The notes under the pieces were generated by a model. It saw nothing but the letters and a program-made list of their open reading frames with translations, had not been told where the DNA came from and did not search any database. A DNA stretch of 37,561 nt from Sva-07 sp038321235 (GTDB lineage Bacteria > Actinomycetota > Acidimicrobiia > Acidimicrobiales > Ilumatobacteraceae), in NCBI GenBank assembly GCA_038321235.1, contig JBBQEU010000016.1, positions 1 through 37,561 of the forward strand. Reading direction: 5' to 3'. A program made the translations under genes and the position numbers. Shown here one piece after another: positions 1-6,811 of the stretch (position 1 is the first letter of the stretch; every line of letters begins with the position of its first letter).

Positions 1-1
1 C

Positions 2-349
2 GAGGCGATCCATCGGGTGAACACCGAAGCCGACGTGGTGTGGGTCGACGGGCACTCCGATTACGGCCACGCCTTCGAGGTGTTCTGGGAGCGTTACGGC
101 AAGGACATCGGCCCGAAGTCGACCGTGCTGCTGCTCGGCGACGCCCGCAACAACTACCACGCCAGCCAGGCGTGGGTGGTCAAGGAGATCGCCCAGAAGG
201 CACGCCACGTCTACTGGCTCAACCCCGAGCCACGCAGCTACTGGAACACCGGCGACTCGATCGTCGGCGAGTACGGCACCCATACCGACGGTGTCTACGA
301 GTGCCGCAACCTGCGCCAACTCGAAGCGTTCGTCGAAAAGCTCGCCTGA
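2..349 (+). CDS. CoxE-like VWA domain protein, C-terminal part (partial)
   Basis: The reading frame is open from base 2, so the gene enters from the left and only its last ~115 residues are seen. The segment VLLLGDARNNY followed by WLNPEPRSYWNTGDS and an ECRNLRQLEAF tail is the usual C-terminal pattern of CoxE/VWA-containing proteins, where a VWA fold ends in a conserved WLNPEP motif. In families I know, these proteins accompany a MoxR-type AAA ATPase and help mature or remodel metalloenzymes such as CO dehydrogenase; that role here is inference. A GTG at base 17 is in frame but is probably internal, because the residues before it continue the domain. It converges with the flavoprotein gene on the other strand, and a long hairpin lies between them. 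Confidence 0.75.
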   Translation, partial: EAIHRVNTEADVVWVDGHSDYGHAFEVFWERYGKDIGPKSTVLLLGDARNNYHASQAWVVKEIAQKARHVYWLNPEPRSYWNTGDSIVGEYGTHTDGVYECRNLRQLEAFVEKLA

Positions 350-364
350 CCCAATCTCTACAAC

Positions 365-417
365 CCGAAATCCGGCACGATTCGCTCGGCTATCGATCGA
401 ATTGTGCCGGATTTCGG
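365..417. terminator. Long near-perfect hairpin between convergent genes
   Basis: Arms 365-384 and 398-417 pair over 20 positions with a single mismatch; the outer 14 bp are perfect. The loop is 385-397. It begins 16 bases after the stop of the plus-strand gene, and its right arm contains the last codons of the convergent minus-strand gene (stop at 390-392). There is no clear T-tract, so action as a bidirectional terminator is inference from placement and stem length. The arm shares its CCGAAAT core with the hairpin at 4483-4535. Confidence 0.55.
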
Positions 418-1832
418 TGGTTTCGCCGACGGTGGAGCGGGCGACCGATGCGGCCACGTACCATCGCCAACCACTCGCGGGGCAGGTTCGAGAACGTGGA
501 CCGGGCGAAGTCGTCGGTGGCCTGGCGGACGATGTCGGTGTGCGACGGATATGGGTGCACGGTGCCGAAGAGCTTGCGCAGGCCGATGCCGTTGTCGATG
601 GCGATCGTGAACATGCCGATCATGTCACTGGCGCCGGGTCCGACGATCGAAGCCCGCAGGATTCGTCCGGTGAAACGCTCGACATCGACGACGAGGCGAC
701 CGTCGGCGATGTCGTCGGTGTAGCCCCGATCGATGTCAGCGTGGTCGACGACGATGCGCCGTCTCGAATTCTTCGAGATGGTGGCGAGTTCGTCGAGCGA
801 CACCCCGACCGAGGCCACCTCGGGCTCACCGTACGTGGCGTTCGGGATCGCTCCGATGCTGCCGACCTTGGGGAGCTTCGGGAGGGCGATCGCCCGCACC
901 GCGCGGCGCCCGACTGCACCGGCGCCGTGTGTGGTGGTTGTGTTGCCGGTGACGTCACCGACCGCCCAGATCCCGTCGACCGACGTGCGACCCCAGTCAT
1001 CTGCCACGATCCCCGAGCGTTTGGCGCTGACACCGGCTCGTTCGAACGCCAACCCGTCGAGCCGAGGACGCCGGCCGATGGCCATCAGCACGCAGTCGAC
1101 CCCATCGACAGTGTTGCCATCGGCGAGGTGGGCGGTGGCGCCGTCGAACCGTTCGATCGTGGCGCCCAGGTGGAGCCTGACACCCTGCGATCGCAGCGAT
1201 CGCTCGATCATCTCGGTGATCAGCGGATCCTCGGTCGTGAGCAGTCGGTCTCGGAGTTCGACGATGTCGACCTGCGTGCCCAGCGCGGCGAACGCCGTGG
1301 CCATCTCGATGGCGATCGCGCCGCCGCCGACGATCAGGAGCCTGGTCGGGGGCGATTCGAGCTCGAACAGTTCCTCGTTCGTGACGACGAGTTCCGGGTC
1401 GAGGCCATCGATGTCGACCGCGACGGGATGCGACCCACCCGCGATGATGACGTGTTCGGCGCGAACGAGCTGGGTGGTTTCACCGTCGTCAACTCGAACC
1501 ACGTGGGGATCGCGCGACGCGGTGAGCGACGCCCAACCGCGAACGAGGTGGATGCGTTCGTGCTCGGCAATCTCGCTGTCCTCGCGTCGTACCAGATCGT
1601 TGCGCTTCGCCCGAGTCCAGGCCAGCGGATCGTCGACGCCGACCCGCGCGGCGTGCAACAACGCCTTCGAGGGGATGCAGCCGACATTGGTGCAATCGCC
1701 GCCGATCCTTCCTCCTTCGATCAGCACCACGTCGTGGCCGAAGCCCGCGAGGCCGATAGCGAGGGTGAGTCCACCAGATCCAGCGCCGATCACGGCGGCC
1801 CTATAGGTGCGAGTGGCGTCGTGACCGATCAT
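390..1832 (-). CDS. FAD-dependent NAD(P)-disulfide oxidoreductase, mercuric reductase / dihydrolipoyl dehydrogenase-like
   Basis: The protein has 480 residues. It has an N-terminal FAD-binding GAGSGG (16-21), the redox-active disulfide motif CTNVGC (C47, C52), a central NAD(P)-binding GGGAIAIEMA segment, a GDVTG second FAD motif and a C-terminal dimerisation domain. It therefore belongs to the class I pyridine nucleotide-disulfide oxidoreductases. The electron acceptor is unknown: there is no N-terminal HMA domain and no C-terminal CC pair as in true MerA. The catalytic HPxxSE element reads HPYPSH (H426; H431 where Glu is usual), so the His-Glu dyad seems altered. The start ATG overlaps the TVP38-family stop as ATGA, so the two are probably translationally coupled; from general knowledge, these two domains also occur fused in other bacteria. 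A longer open frame upstream is antisense shadow. Confidence 0.85.
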   Translation of the reverse strand: MIGHDATRTYRAAVIGAGSGGLTLAIGLAGFGHDVVLIEGGRIGGDCTNVGCIPSKALLHAARVGVDDPLAWTRAKRNDLVRREDSEIAEHERIHLVRGWASLTASRDPHVVRVDDGETTQLVRAEHVIIAGGSHPVAVDIDGLDPELVVTNEELFELESPPTRLLIVGGGAIAIEMATAFAALGTQVDIVELRDRLLTTEDPLITEMIERSLRSQGVRLHLGATIERFDGATAHLADGNTVDGVDCVLMAIGRRPRLDGLAFERAGVSAKRSGIVADDWGRTSVDGIWAVGDVTGNTTTTHGAGAVGRRAVRAIALPKLPKVGSIGAIPNATYGEPEVASVGVSLDELATISKNSRRRIVVDHADIDRGYTDDIADGRLVVDVERFTGRILRASIVGPGASDMIGMFTIAIDNGIGLRKLFGTVHPYPSHTDIVRQATDDFARSTFSNLPREWLAMVRGRIGRPLHRRRNHRNPAQFDR

Positions 1833-2602
1833 GTGGTTGACCCTTCGGCAGGAATGGTGTTCGCAGGTGTTGTCGCAGCGGCGGGTTGGCGCCGGCGTAG
1901 TAGCCGGGCGAGTGTGAGGCTCACCACGAAGATGACGAGGCTGACCACGAGTGTGGTGGGGTCGATGCCGCCGATTCCCTCGTCGACACGGTCGATCGAC
2001 GCTCCGAGGAGCACGAACGACACCGTCCCGGGGAGCGATCCGAGCGCTGTGGCCAACAGGAACGGCAGCCATTGCAACCGCAATATGCCGGAGACGTAGT
2101 TGACCAGGTCGTAGGGGAGGAACAGCAACCGCATGATCAGCACGGTCTCGAAGCTGTTGTCGCGCATCCGATTCGACCATCGGGGGACGAACGACGTGGT
2201 GCCGTCCTCGGCTGTCGCGTCGGTCGTTCCCGGGGCACGTCCGAGGAGGCGGCCGACGCTGTATGCGATCATCGCCGAAGCATTCGCTGCGATCACGACC
2301 ACGAACACGCCGAGGACGGGGCCGAACAAGATGCCGCCGACGATCGTGAGGATCGACGCCGGGAACAGCACGATCGGTCGTGCGAGGTACACGAGCATGT
2401 AGGCGAAAATCCCCCACCACGACTCACCGATGGTGTCGATGAACCGCTGAGCGGCCTCGGTGGTCGACAGCCCGTTCGCCGATCGATGGATCTGCCACGA
2501 AACGATCGCAGCGAGCCAGATTCCGGCGACGGCCGCCCGCTGCACCCACACGGTCGTCGACGACCGATCGGGGCGACCGACCTCGGTGTCCACGGTGCTC
2601 AT
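1829..2602 (-). CDS. TVP38/TMEM64 (DedA-superfamily) membrane protein
   Basis: This is a 257-residue polytopic inner-membrane protein. After a short cytoplasmic N-terminus, a helix at about 23-40 precedes the SNARE-associated domain. That domain includes the glycine-rich segment YLARPIVLFPASILTIVGG and GPVLGVFVVVIAANASAMIAY, a central loop, then MRLLFLPYDLVNYVSG and a C-terminal helix ending in RLLRRR. VTT/DedA proteins are linked to lipid scrambling or proton-coupled transport, so a lipid role next to a phosphatidyltransferase is reasonable inference. The ATG at 2602 overlaps the stop of the upstream gene (ATGA), and its own stop overlaps the next start (ATGA), placing it in the middle of a tightly coupled three-gene unit. 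Confidence 0.85.
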   Translation of the reverse strand: MSTVDTEVGRPDRSSTTVWVQRAAVAGIWLAAIVSWQIHRSANGLSTTEAAQRFIDTIGESWWGIFAYMLVYLARPIVLFPASILTIVGGILFGPVLGVFVVVIAANASAMIAYSVGRLLGRAPGTTDATAEDGTTSFVPRWSNRMRDNSFETVLIMRLLFLPYDLVNYVSGILRLQWLPFLLATALGSLPGTVSFVLLGASIDRVDEGIGGIDPTTLVVSLVIFVVSLTLARLLRRRQPAAATTPANTIPAEGSTT

Positions 2603-3210
2603 GCGAGCACCTTCCGCGCCCACCACAGCCGCTCGACGATCGTCACGGCGACGGCACCAGCCATGACCGTCATGGTGGCGACCGCCCCGCCGGACCAGGC
2701 GAGCGCCACAGCGAAGAACACGATCGTCTCGGTGCCCTCGACGAGGCCACGCGGCATGATCGTGCTGGTCGATGCCCCCGTCGCGGTCGCTCCTACGGCC
2801 CGCTTCTCGAGCAGCGCCGCGAGATACGTCCACGACACTGCGTTCACGTAGAACGTCGCAAGGAGAACCGCCACGATGATCCAGGCAGCGCGTGTGTCGA
2901 TGCCGGCAGCGAGCCCGATCGGGATCACGGCGTAGCCGATGGTGTCGAACACGATGTCGACGAGGCCACCGCGGTCGCTTGCTGTGCCCTGGTGGCGGGC
3001 AACCAGGCCGTCGAGACCGTCGGCGAGGCGGCAGAGCAGCCACAGTGCGACGGCAACGAGGGCGAACTGCTGCCACGCCGCGACGGCCGCGCCGATCGCA
3101 CCGCCCAACGCCAGCAGCGAGAGAGCCAGGGGTGGCACCGCTGCGAGCGGGCCGCGTGTCAGCGGTGCGAGGAGGCGTTCCTTCGCGGGGCGCAGTGGGC
3201 CATCGAGCAT
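2599..3210 (-). CDS. CDP-alcohol phosphatidyltransferase family protein
   Basis: This is a 203-residue membrane enzyme with the full family signature D-x2-D-G-x2-A-R-x8-G-x3-D-x3-D: D64, D67, G68, A71, R72, G81, D85 and D89. These acidic residues bind the metal and the CDP-alcohol. About six hydrophobic helices are visible. The family transfers a phosphatidyl group from CDP-diacylglycerol (or a related CDP-alcohol) to an alcohol; which alcohol cannot be told from sequence. The ATG at 3210 has a GGAAG four bases upstream. It is the first gene of the ATGA-linked set with the TVP38-family protein and the flavoprotein. The 166 bp upstream (3211-3376) is shared with the divergent hydrolase gene and shows no promoter I would call with confidence. 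Confidence 0.85.
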   Translation of the reverse strand: MLDGPLRPAKERLLAPLTRGPLAAVPPLALSLLALGGAIGAAVAAWQQFALVAVALWLLCRLADGLDGLVARHQGTASDRGGLVDIVFDTIGYAVIPIGLAAGIDTRAAWIIVAVLLATFYVNAVSWTYLAALLEKRAVGATATGASTSTIMPRGLVEGTETIVFFAVALAWSGGAVATMTVMAGAVAVTIVERLWWARKVLA

Positions 3211-3376
3211 GATGCTTCCGAAACCACGGCCGTTTGCCTCGCGTTCCCGGAGAGAACCAAGTTTCGTGTTTGGTCATCCTCGTGGTCTGTGTTGATCCGC
3301 GGCGGTCGCAGTCCACGCCAAGCCCCACGACGGCATCACGTCGGGTTCTCACCTGAATGATGAAAGCTCTGGTCCC

Positions 3377-4474
3377 ATGACGTCACGACGGACGCTCCTG
3401 ATCGGAGCAATCGGGGCCGTTGCCGGCGCCCGGGTGTTGTCAGCATGCGCCGATCCGGAGTCAGCAACCAAGCCGTCCACCAGGGCGAATTCGAATTCCA
3501 CTCCGACAGCGGTCCCGTCGCCCGAGTACTCGTCTCCGAGTGCCGGTGGGACGGCTGAGTCGACAACCTCGGTCGCGGTCGGTCCGCCAGCGTGGGCAGG
3601 AGCCGACTTCGTGTCGCTCGATTCGTTCCTCGAACGCACCGCCGGCGAGGCCTTCGCGGTCTGGGAGGACGGAGCGATGGTCCACGAGTGGTATCGCACC
3701 GATGCGTCGTACACCCGAGACATCGCCTCGTCGCAGAAGAGCATCTTGTCGCTCCTCGTCGGTCGAGCGATCGGCGATGGCCTCGTGCTGTTCGACACTC
3801 CGATCGATGACGTGCTCGGACGGCAGTGGACACCGCATGGCCAGAGCGTTGGGATCACCGTCGAGCACCTGCTCTCGATGAGCAGCGGACTCGATGACGC
3901 GTTCGATGTCATTGCGGCGCCGGGTGAGAGGTGGCTCTACAGCGGAGCGTTCGCAGCGCTGTTCGACGTCGTCACGGCCGTGACCGCGCGCGAGTTGAAC
4001 GACGTGGCGCAGGAGTGGCTCCTCGTTCCGGCGGGGGCATCGAACTCGATGTTCTACGAACGTCCCGCCGGACTCTTCGCGCCGATCGGGCTGCGATCGA
4101 CGGTGCCCGATCTGATCGCCATGGGGCAGCTCGTGCTCGACGGCGGTCCGCCAGGGCTGGTGGACGGATGGCTCGACCTGTCGTTCGCGCCGGGCCAGCC
4201 GTTCAACCGCTCGTACGGACTGTTGTGGTGGCTCAACGGCCAGGAGAGCTTCGTGTTGCCGGGCCCGGACGCGCAATTCCCCGGTCCGCTGGTGCCTTCG
4301 GCGCCCAACAGCATGGTGGCAGCGTTGGGCAAGGACGACCAGAAGCTGTACATCGTTCCGGCGAGTCGCCTCGTCGTCGCCCGCCTCGGAGGTCGAGCCG
4401 TTCCCGAGCCGCAGGCAGCACGGTCACCGTTCGACGTCGACCTCTGGGAACGCCTCGTCGCCCTGCGGGGCTGA
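3377..4474 (+). CDS. Tat-type lipoprotein, serine hydrolase of the beta-lactamase / DD-peptidase fold
   Basis: This 365-residue protein starts with a twin-arginine pair (R4-R5), a hydrophobic stretch and a lipobox LSAC, so C24 should be lipidated and the protein anchored outside the membrane. A Ser/Thr/Pro-rich linker (~30-75) follows. The catalytic domain has the S-x-x-K motif S118-S-Q-K121, a Y188-S-G motif in the place of Y-x-N, and a late GKDDQK strand. This is the class C beta-lactamase / esterase fold (Pfam Beta-lactamase). The substrate is unknown; 6-aminohexanoate-dimer-hydrolase-like or esterase activity is as likely as peptidoglycan or beta-lactam hydrolysis. The gene stands alone, divergent from the CDP-alcohol transferase and convergent with guaB. 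Confidence 0.8.
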   Translation: MTSRRTLLIGAIGAVAGARVLSACADPESATKPSTRANSNSTPTAVPSPEYSSPSAGGTAESTTSVAVGPPAWAGADFVSLDSFLERTAGEAFAVWEDGAMVHEWYRTDASYTRDIASSQKSILSLLVGRAIGDGLVLFDTPIDDVLGRQWTPHGQSVGITVEHLLSMSSGLDDAFDVIAAPGERWLYSGAFAALFDVVTAVTARELNDVAQEWLLVPAGASNSMFYERPAGLFAPIGLRSTVPDLIAMGQLVLDGGPPGLVDGWLDLSFAPGQPFNRSYGLLWWLNGQESFVLPGPDAQFPGPLVPSAPNSMVAALGKDDQKLYIVPASRLVVARLGGRAVPEPQAARSPFDVDLWERLVALRG

Positions 4475-4482
4475 CGCTGCAT

Positions 4483-4535
4483 CCGAAATTGTCCGCTCAC
4501 GTTGCGCTCAGCGTCACGAAACCGGACTTTTTCGG
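4483..4535. terminator. Hairpin between convergent genes (hydrolase and guaB)
   Basis: Arms 4483-4495 and 4523-4535 pair over 13 positions with two mismatches, and the right arm holds a run of five T. An alternative stem pairs 4473-4479 with 4509-4515. It lies 8 bases after the hydrolase stop and 11 bases before the guaB stop on the other strand, where a bidirectional terminator would be expected. Confidence 0.5.
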
Positions 4536-4546
4536 GTGGGTGGCGC

Positions 4547-6061
4547 TCAGGAGCGTTGGTAGTTCGGGGCTTCTTTGGTGATCGTGACGTCGTGAGGATG
4601 CGACTCGTCGCGGCCGGCGATGGTGACCCGCATGAGGCGAGCACCTCGGAGCGCGCCGAGTGTGGCGGCGCCGGCGTAGCCCATCCCCGAGCGGAGGCCG
4701 CCGACGAGCTGGTAGGCCACCTCGCCGAGCGGTCCGGAGTAGGGCACCCGACCCTCGATGCCTTCGGGCACCAGCTTGTTCGAACCGGCGCCGACAGCGG
4801 TCTTGCCGCCTGACGACTGGCCGGTGGCGTAGCGATCCTGGCTGTCGCCGGTCATGGCGCCCATCGAACCCATCCCGCGGTAGCTCTTGTACCGGCGGCC
4901 CTCGAACAGCTCCTGTTCGCCGGGGCTCTCCTCGGTTCCCGCCAACAGCGACCCGAGCATCACGGTGGAGGCGCCGGCGACGATCGCCTTGACGATGTCG
5001 CCGGAGAACGTGATGCCGCCGTCGGCGATCACCGGCACGCCGAGTTCACGAGCTCGCTTGGCACTGAACCAGATCGCCGACAGCTGGGGCATCCCGGCGC
5101 CCGAGACCACACGGGTCGTGCAGATCGAACCTGCTCCGACGCCGACCTTGATCGCATCGGCGCCGGCGTTGGCGAGCGTTTCGACGCCTTCTTCGGTGAC
5201 GACGTTGCCCGCAGTCACGGCGAGGTCCGGCCACGAGCCCTTGATGCGTTGGATCGCTTTCACGACGTTGGCCGAGTGGCCGTGCGCGGTGTCGATCGAG
5301 ATGGCATCGACGCCCATTGCAACCAACGCCTCCACTCGTTCTTCGAGGTCCTCTCCGACGCCGACAGCGGCAGCGCAACGCAGACGGCCGCGTGAGTCGC
5401 GTGACGCGTTCGGGAAGTCGAGGCGTTTCTGGATGTCCTTGACCGTGATCAGCCCGGCGAGGCGGCCGTCGGCGTCGACGAGGGGCAGCTTCTCGATGCG
5501 GTGCTGCTGGAGGATGGCCTTGGCCTGGTCGAGCGACGTGCCCACCTCGGCGGTGACCAGGCCGTCGGCGGTCATGAACTCGGTGATCGGACGTTCGAAA
5601 TCGGGGCCCTCGCAGAACCGGATGTCGCGGTTGGTGAGGATGCCGACGAGGCGACCATCCGGATCGGTGATCGGCACGCCGGAGAACTTGAACTTGGCCA
5701 TCAGATCTTCGGCGTCCTGCAGCAGCGCCGTGGGGGGCAGGGTGACCGGGTCGGTGATCATCCCCGACTGCGACCGCTTGACCTTCTGCACCTCGGCGGC
5801 CTGGTCGGCGATCGACATGTTGCGGTGGATCACGCCGATGCCGCCGTGGCGGGCCATGGCGACGGCCATGCGTCCTTCGGTGACCTTGTCCATCGCTGCC
5901 GACACCAATGGCACGGCGAGTTCGATGTCGCGGGCGAACGTCGCCGAGGTGTCGACGGCATCAGGGAGCGTCTCGGAATAGCCGGGAACCACGACGACGT
6001 CGTCGAAGGTGAGCGCCTCGAAACGGTCGAAGAAGTCGTCGTTGGGGTTCGTGCGGGTCAT
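4547..6061 (-). CDS. guaB: Inosine-5'-monophosphate dehydrogenase
   Basis: This 504-residue enzyme oxidises IMP to XMP with NAD+, the committed step to GMP. The TIM barrel opens with LTFDDVVVVPGYSE and is interrupted by a tandem CBS (Bateman) insert at about 100-215. The catalytic loop is GVGAGSICTTR with nucleophile C314. The mobile flap region EGRRYKSYRGMGSMGAM and the potassium/IMP-binding GSLLAGT are all present. Length and order match canonical bacterial GuaB. The ATG at 6061 overlaps the purN stop (ATGA), so guaB is translationally coupled to the de novo purine genes. A longer upstream open frame exists only because it runs through purN in another frame. Confidence 0.96.
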   Translation of the reverse strand: MTRTNPNDDFFDRFEALTFDDVVVVPGYSETLPDAVDTSATFARDIELAVPLVSAAMDKVTEGRMAVAMARHGGIGVIHRNMSIADQAAEVQKVKRSQSGMITDPVTLPPTALLQDAEDLMAKFKFSGVPITDPDGRLVGILTNRDIRFCEGPDFERPITEFMTADGLVTAEVGTSLDQAKAILQQHRIEKLPLVDADGRLAGLITVKDIQKRLDFPNASRDSRGRLRCAAAVGVGEDLEERVEALVAMGVDAISIDTAHGHSANVVKAIQRIKGSWPDLAVTAGNVVTEEGVETLANAGADAIKVGVGAGSICTTRVVSGAGMPQLSAIWFSAKRARELGVPVIADGGITFSGDIVKAIVAGASTVMLGSLLAGTEESPGEQELFEGRRYKSYRGMGSMGAMTGDSQDRYATGQSSGGKTAVGAGSNKLVPEGIEGRVPYSGPLGEVAYQLVGGLRSGMGYAGAATLGALRGARLMRVTIAGRDESHPHDVTITKEAPNYQRS

Positions 6062-6687
6062 GCGGAGACCTCCGTGGGATGGGCGGCGTTGGAACAGAGT
6101 GTGCTGAGGGTGTCGACGAGCAGACGGTGTTCGGTCTGATGAACGAGTGCGGTGAACGCGTCGAATCCGGCGTGGACATCGATCGGGACGATCGCAGTGC
6201 CGAGCACCGGTCCGTCGTCGACGCCTTCGTCGGGAACCAGATGGACCATCACGCCGGTCTGTGTGCGGGTGCCGCCAACGGCCTCGTCCCACGCCCGCTC
6301 GATGGCGCCGGTGCCCGGCAGGTCACCGGGCAGGGCCGGGTGCAGGTTGACGACACGCTGGGGGAACCACCCGAGGAAGCTCATCGTGAGGATGCGCATC
6401 CAGCCAGCGAGTACCACCAGGTCAGGATCGAACCCGGCGACCACATCGGCGAGGCGGGCGTCGTAGTCGGAGCGCTCTTCACCCGGATGCACCCCGACGT
6501 GGACGGCCGGGACGCCAGCGGCGTCGGCTCGCTGGAGCGCGAACACGTCCGGCTTGTTGGACACCACAGCGACGACCTCGGCTGCGAGGCGATCATCGGC
6601 GCACGCATCGATGATCGCCTGCAGGTTCGAGCCGGAACCGGACACCAGCACCACCAGGCGCTTGCGGCGGGCGGCGGTGGTTCCCAT
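6058..6687 (-). CDS. purN: Phosphoribosylglycinamide formyltransferase (10-formyl-THF type)
   Basis: This 209-residue enzyme transfers a formyl group from 10-formyltetrahydrofolate to GAR, step three of purine synthesis. The N-terminal SGSGSNLQAI loop binds phosphate. The catalytic triad of the family is visible as N114, H116 (in VVNLHPALPG) and D158 (in EGVDDGP). The glycine-rich GDLPGTGA follows the HP motif, where most family members have LLPxFxG; the change does not touch catalytic residues. A second in-frame ATG sits four bases further upstream, so the exact start is uncertain by two codons. The gene is 122 bp downstream of purDM with a palindromic repeat in the gap, and overlaps guaB by ATGA. 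Confidence 0.93.
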   Translation of the reverse strand: MGTTAARRKRLVVLVSGSGSNLQAIIDACADDRLAAEVVAVVSNKPDVFALQRADAAGVPAVHVGVHPGEERSDYDARLADVVAGFDPDLVVLAGWMRILTMSFLGWFPQRVVNLHPALPGDLPGTGAIERAWDEAVGGTRTQTGVMVHLVPDEGVDDGPVLGTAIVPIDVHAGFDAFTALVHQTEHRLLVDTLSTLCSNAAHPTEVSA

Positions 6688-6746
6688 GCATGGAACCTAC
6701 CGATCGGCCTCGCAGCACCCCCGCCACCTGAACGAAAAGTCACACC

Positions 6747-6811
6747 GATTACATCGCGGGTCAGACCCCTGTTGTAATCGTTACATCGGGGGTCAGACCC
6801 GCGATGTAATC
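6747..6811. repeat. REP-like palindromic repeat, copy 1
   Basis: Two 31-base arms, 6747-6777 and 6781-6811, are inverted with respect to each other and match at 28 of 31 positions, separated by 3 bases. Each arm itself carries the smaller palindrome GGGTCAGACCC, with TTACA / TGTAA ends. The right edge lies inside the stop codon of purDM (minus strand, 6810-6812). A second copy with the same layout lies at 21792-21857, so this is a dispersed element rather than a gene-specific terminator. There is no T-tract. Confidence 0.85.

Noticed and set aside
390..1832. True mercuric reductase (merA)
   Set aside because: It lacks the N-terminal metal-binding domain and the C-terminal Cys pair, and no mer genes are nearby.
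1833..2420. N-terminal extension of the flavoprotein frame
   Set aside because: The extension lies over the TVP38-family gene in another frame; the ATG at 1832 begins just before the FAD motif and overlaps the upstream stop.
6688..6809. Riboswitch or small RNA gene between purDM and purN
   Set aside because: The structure is explained by the repeat palindrome, which recurs in an unrelated place.
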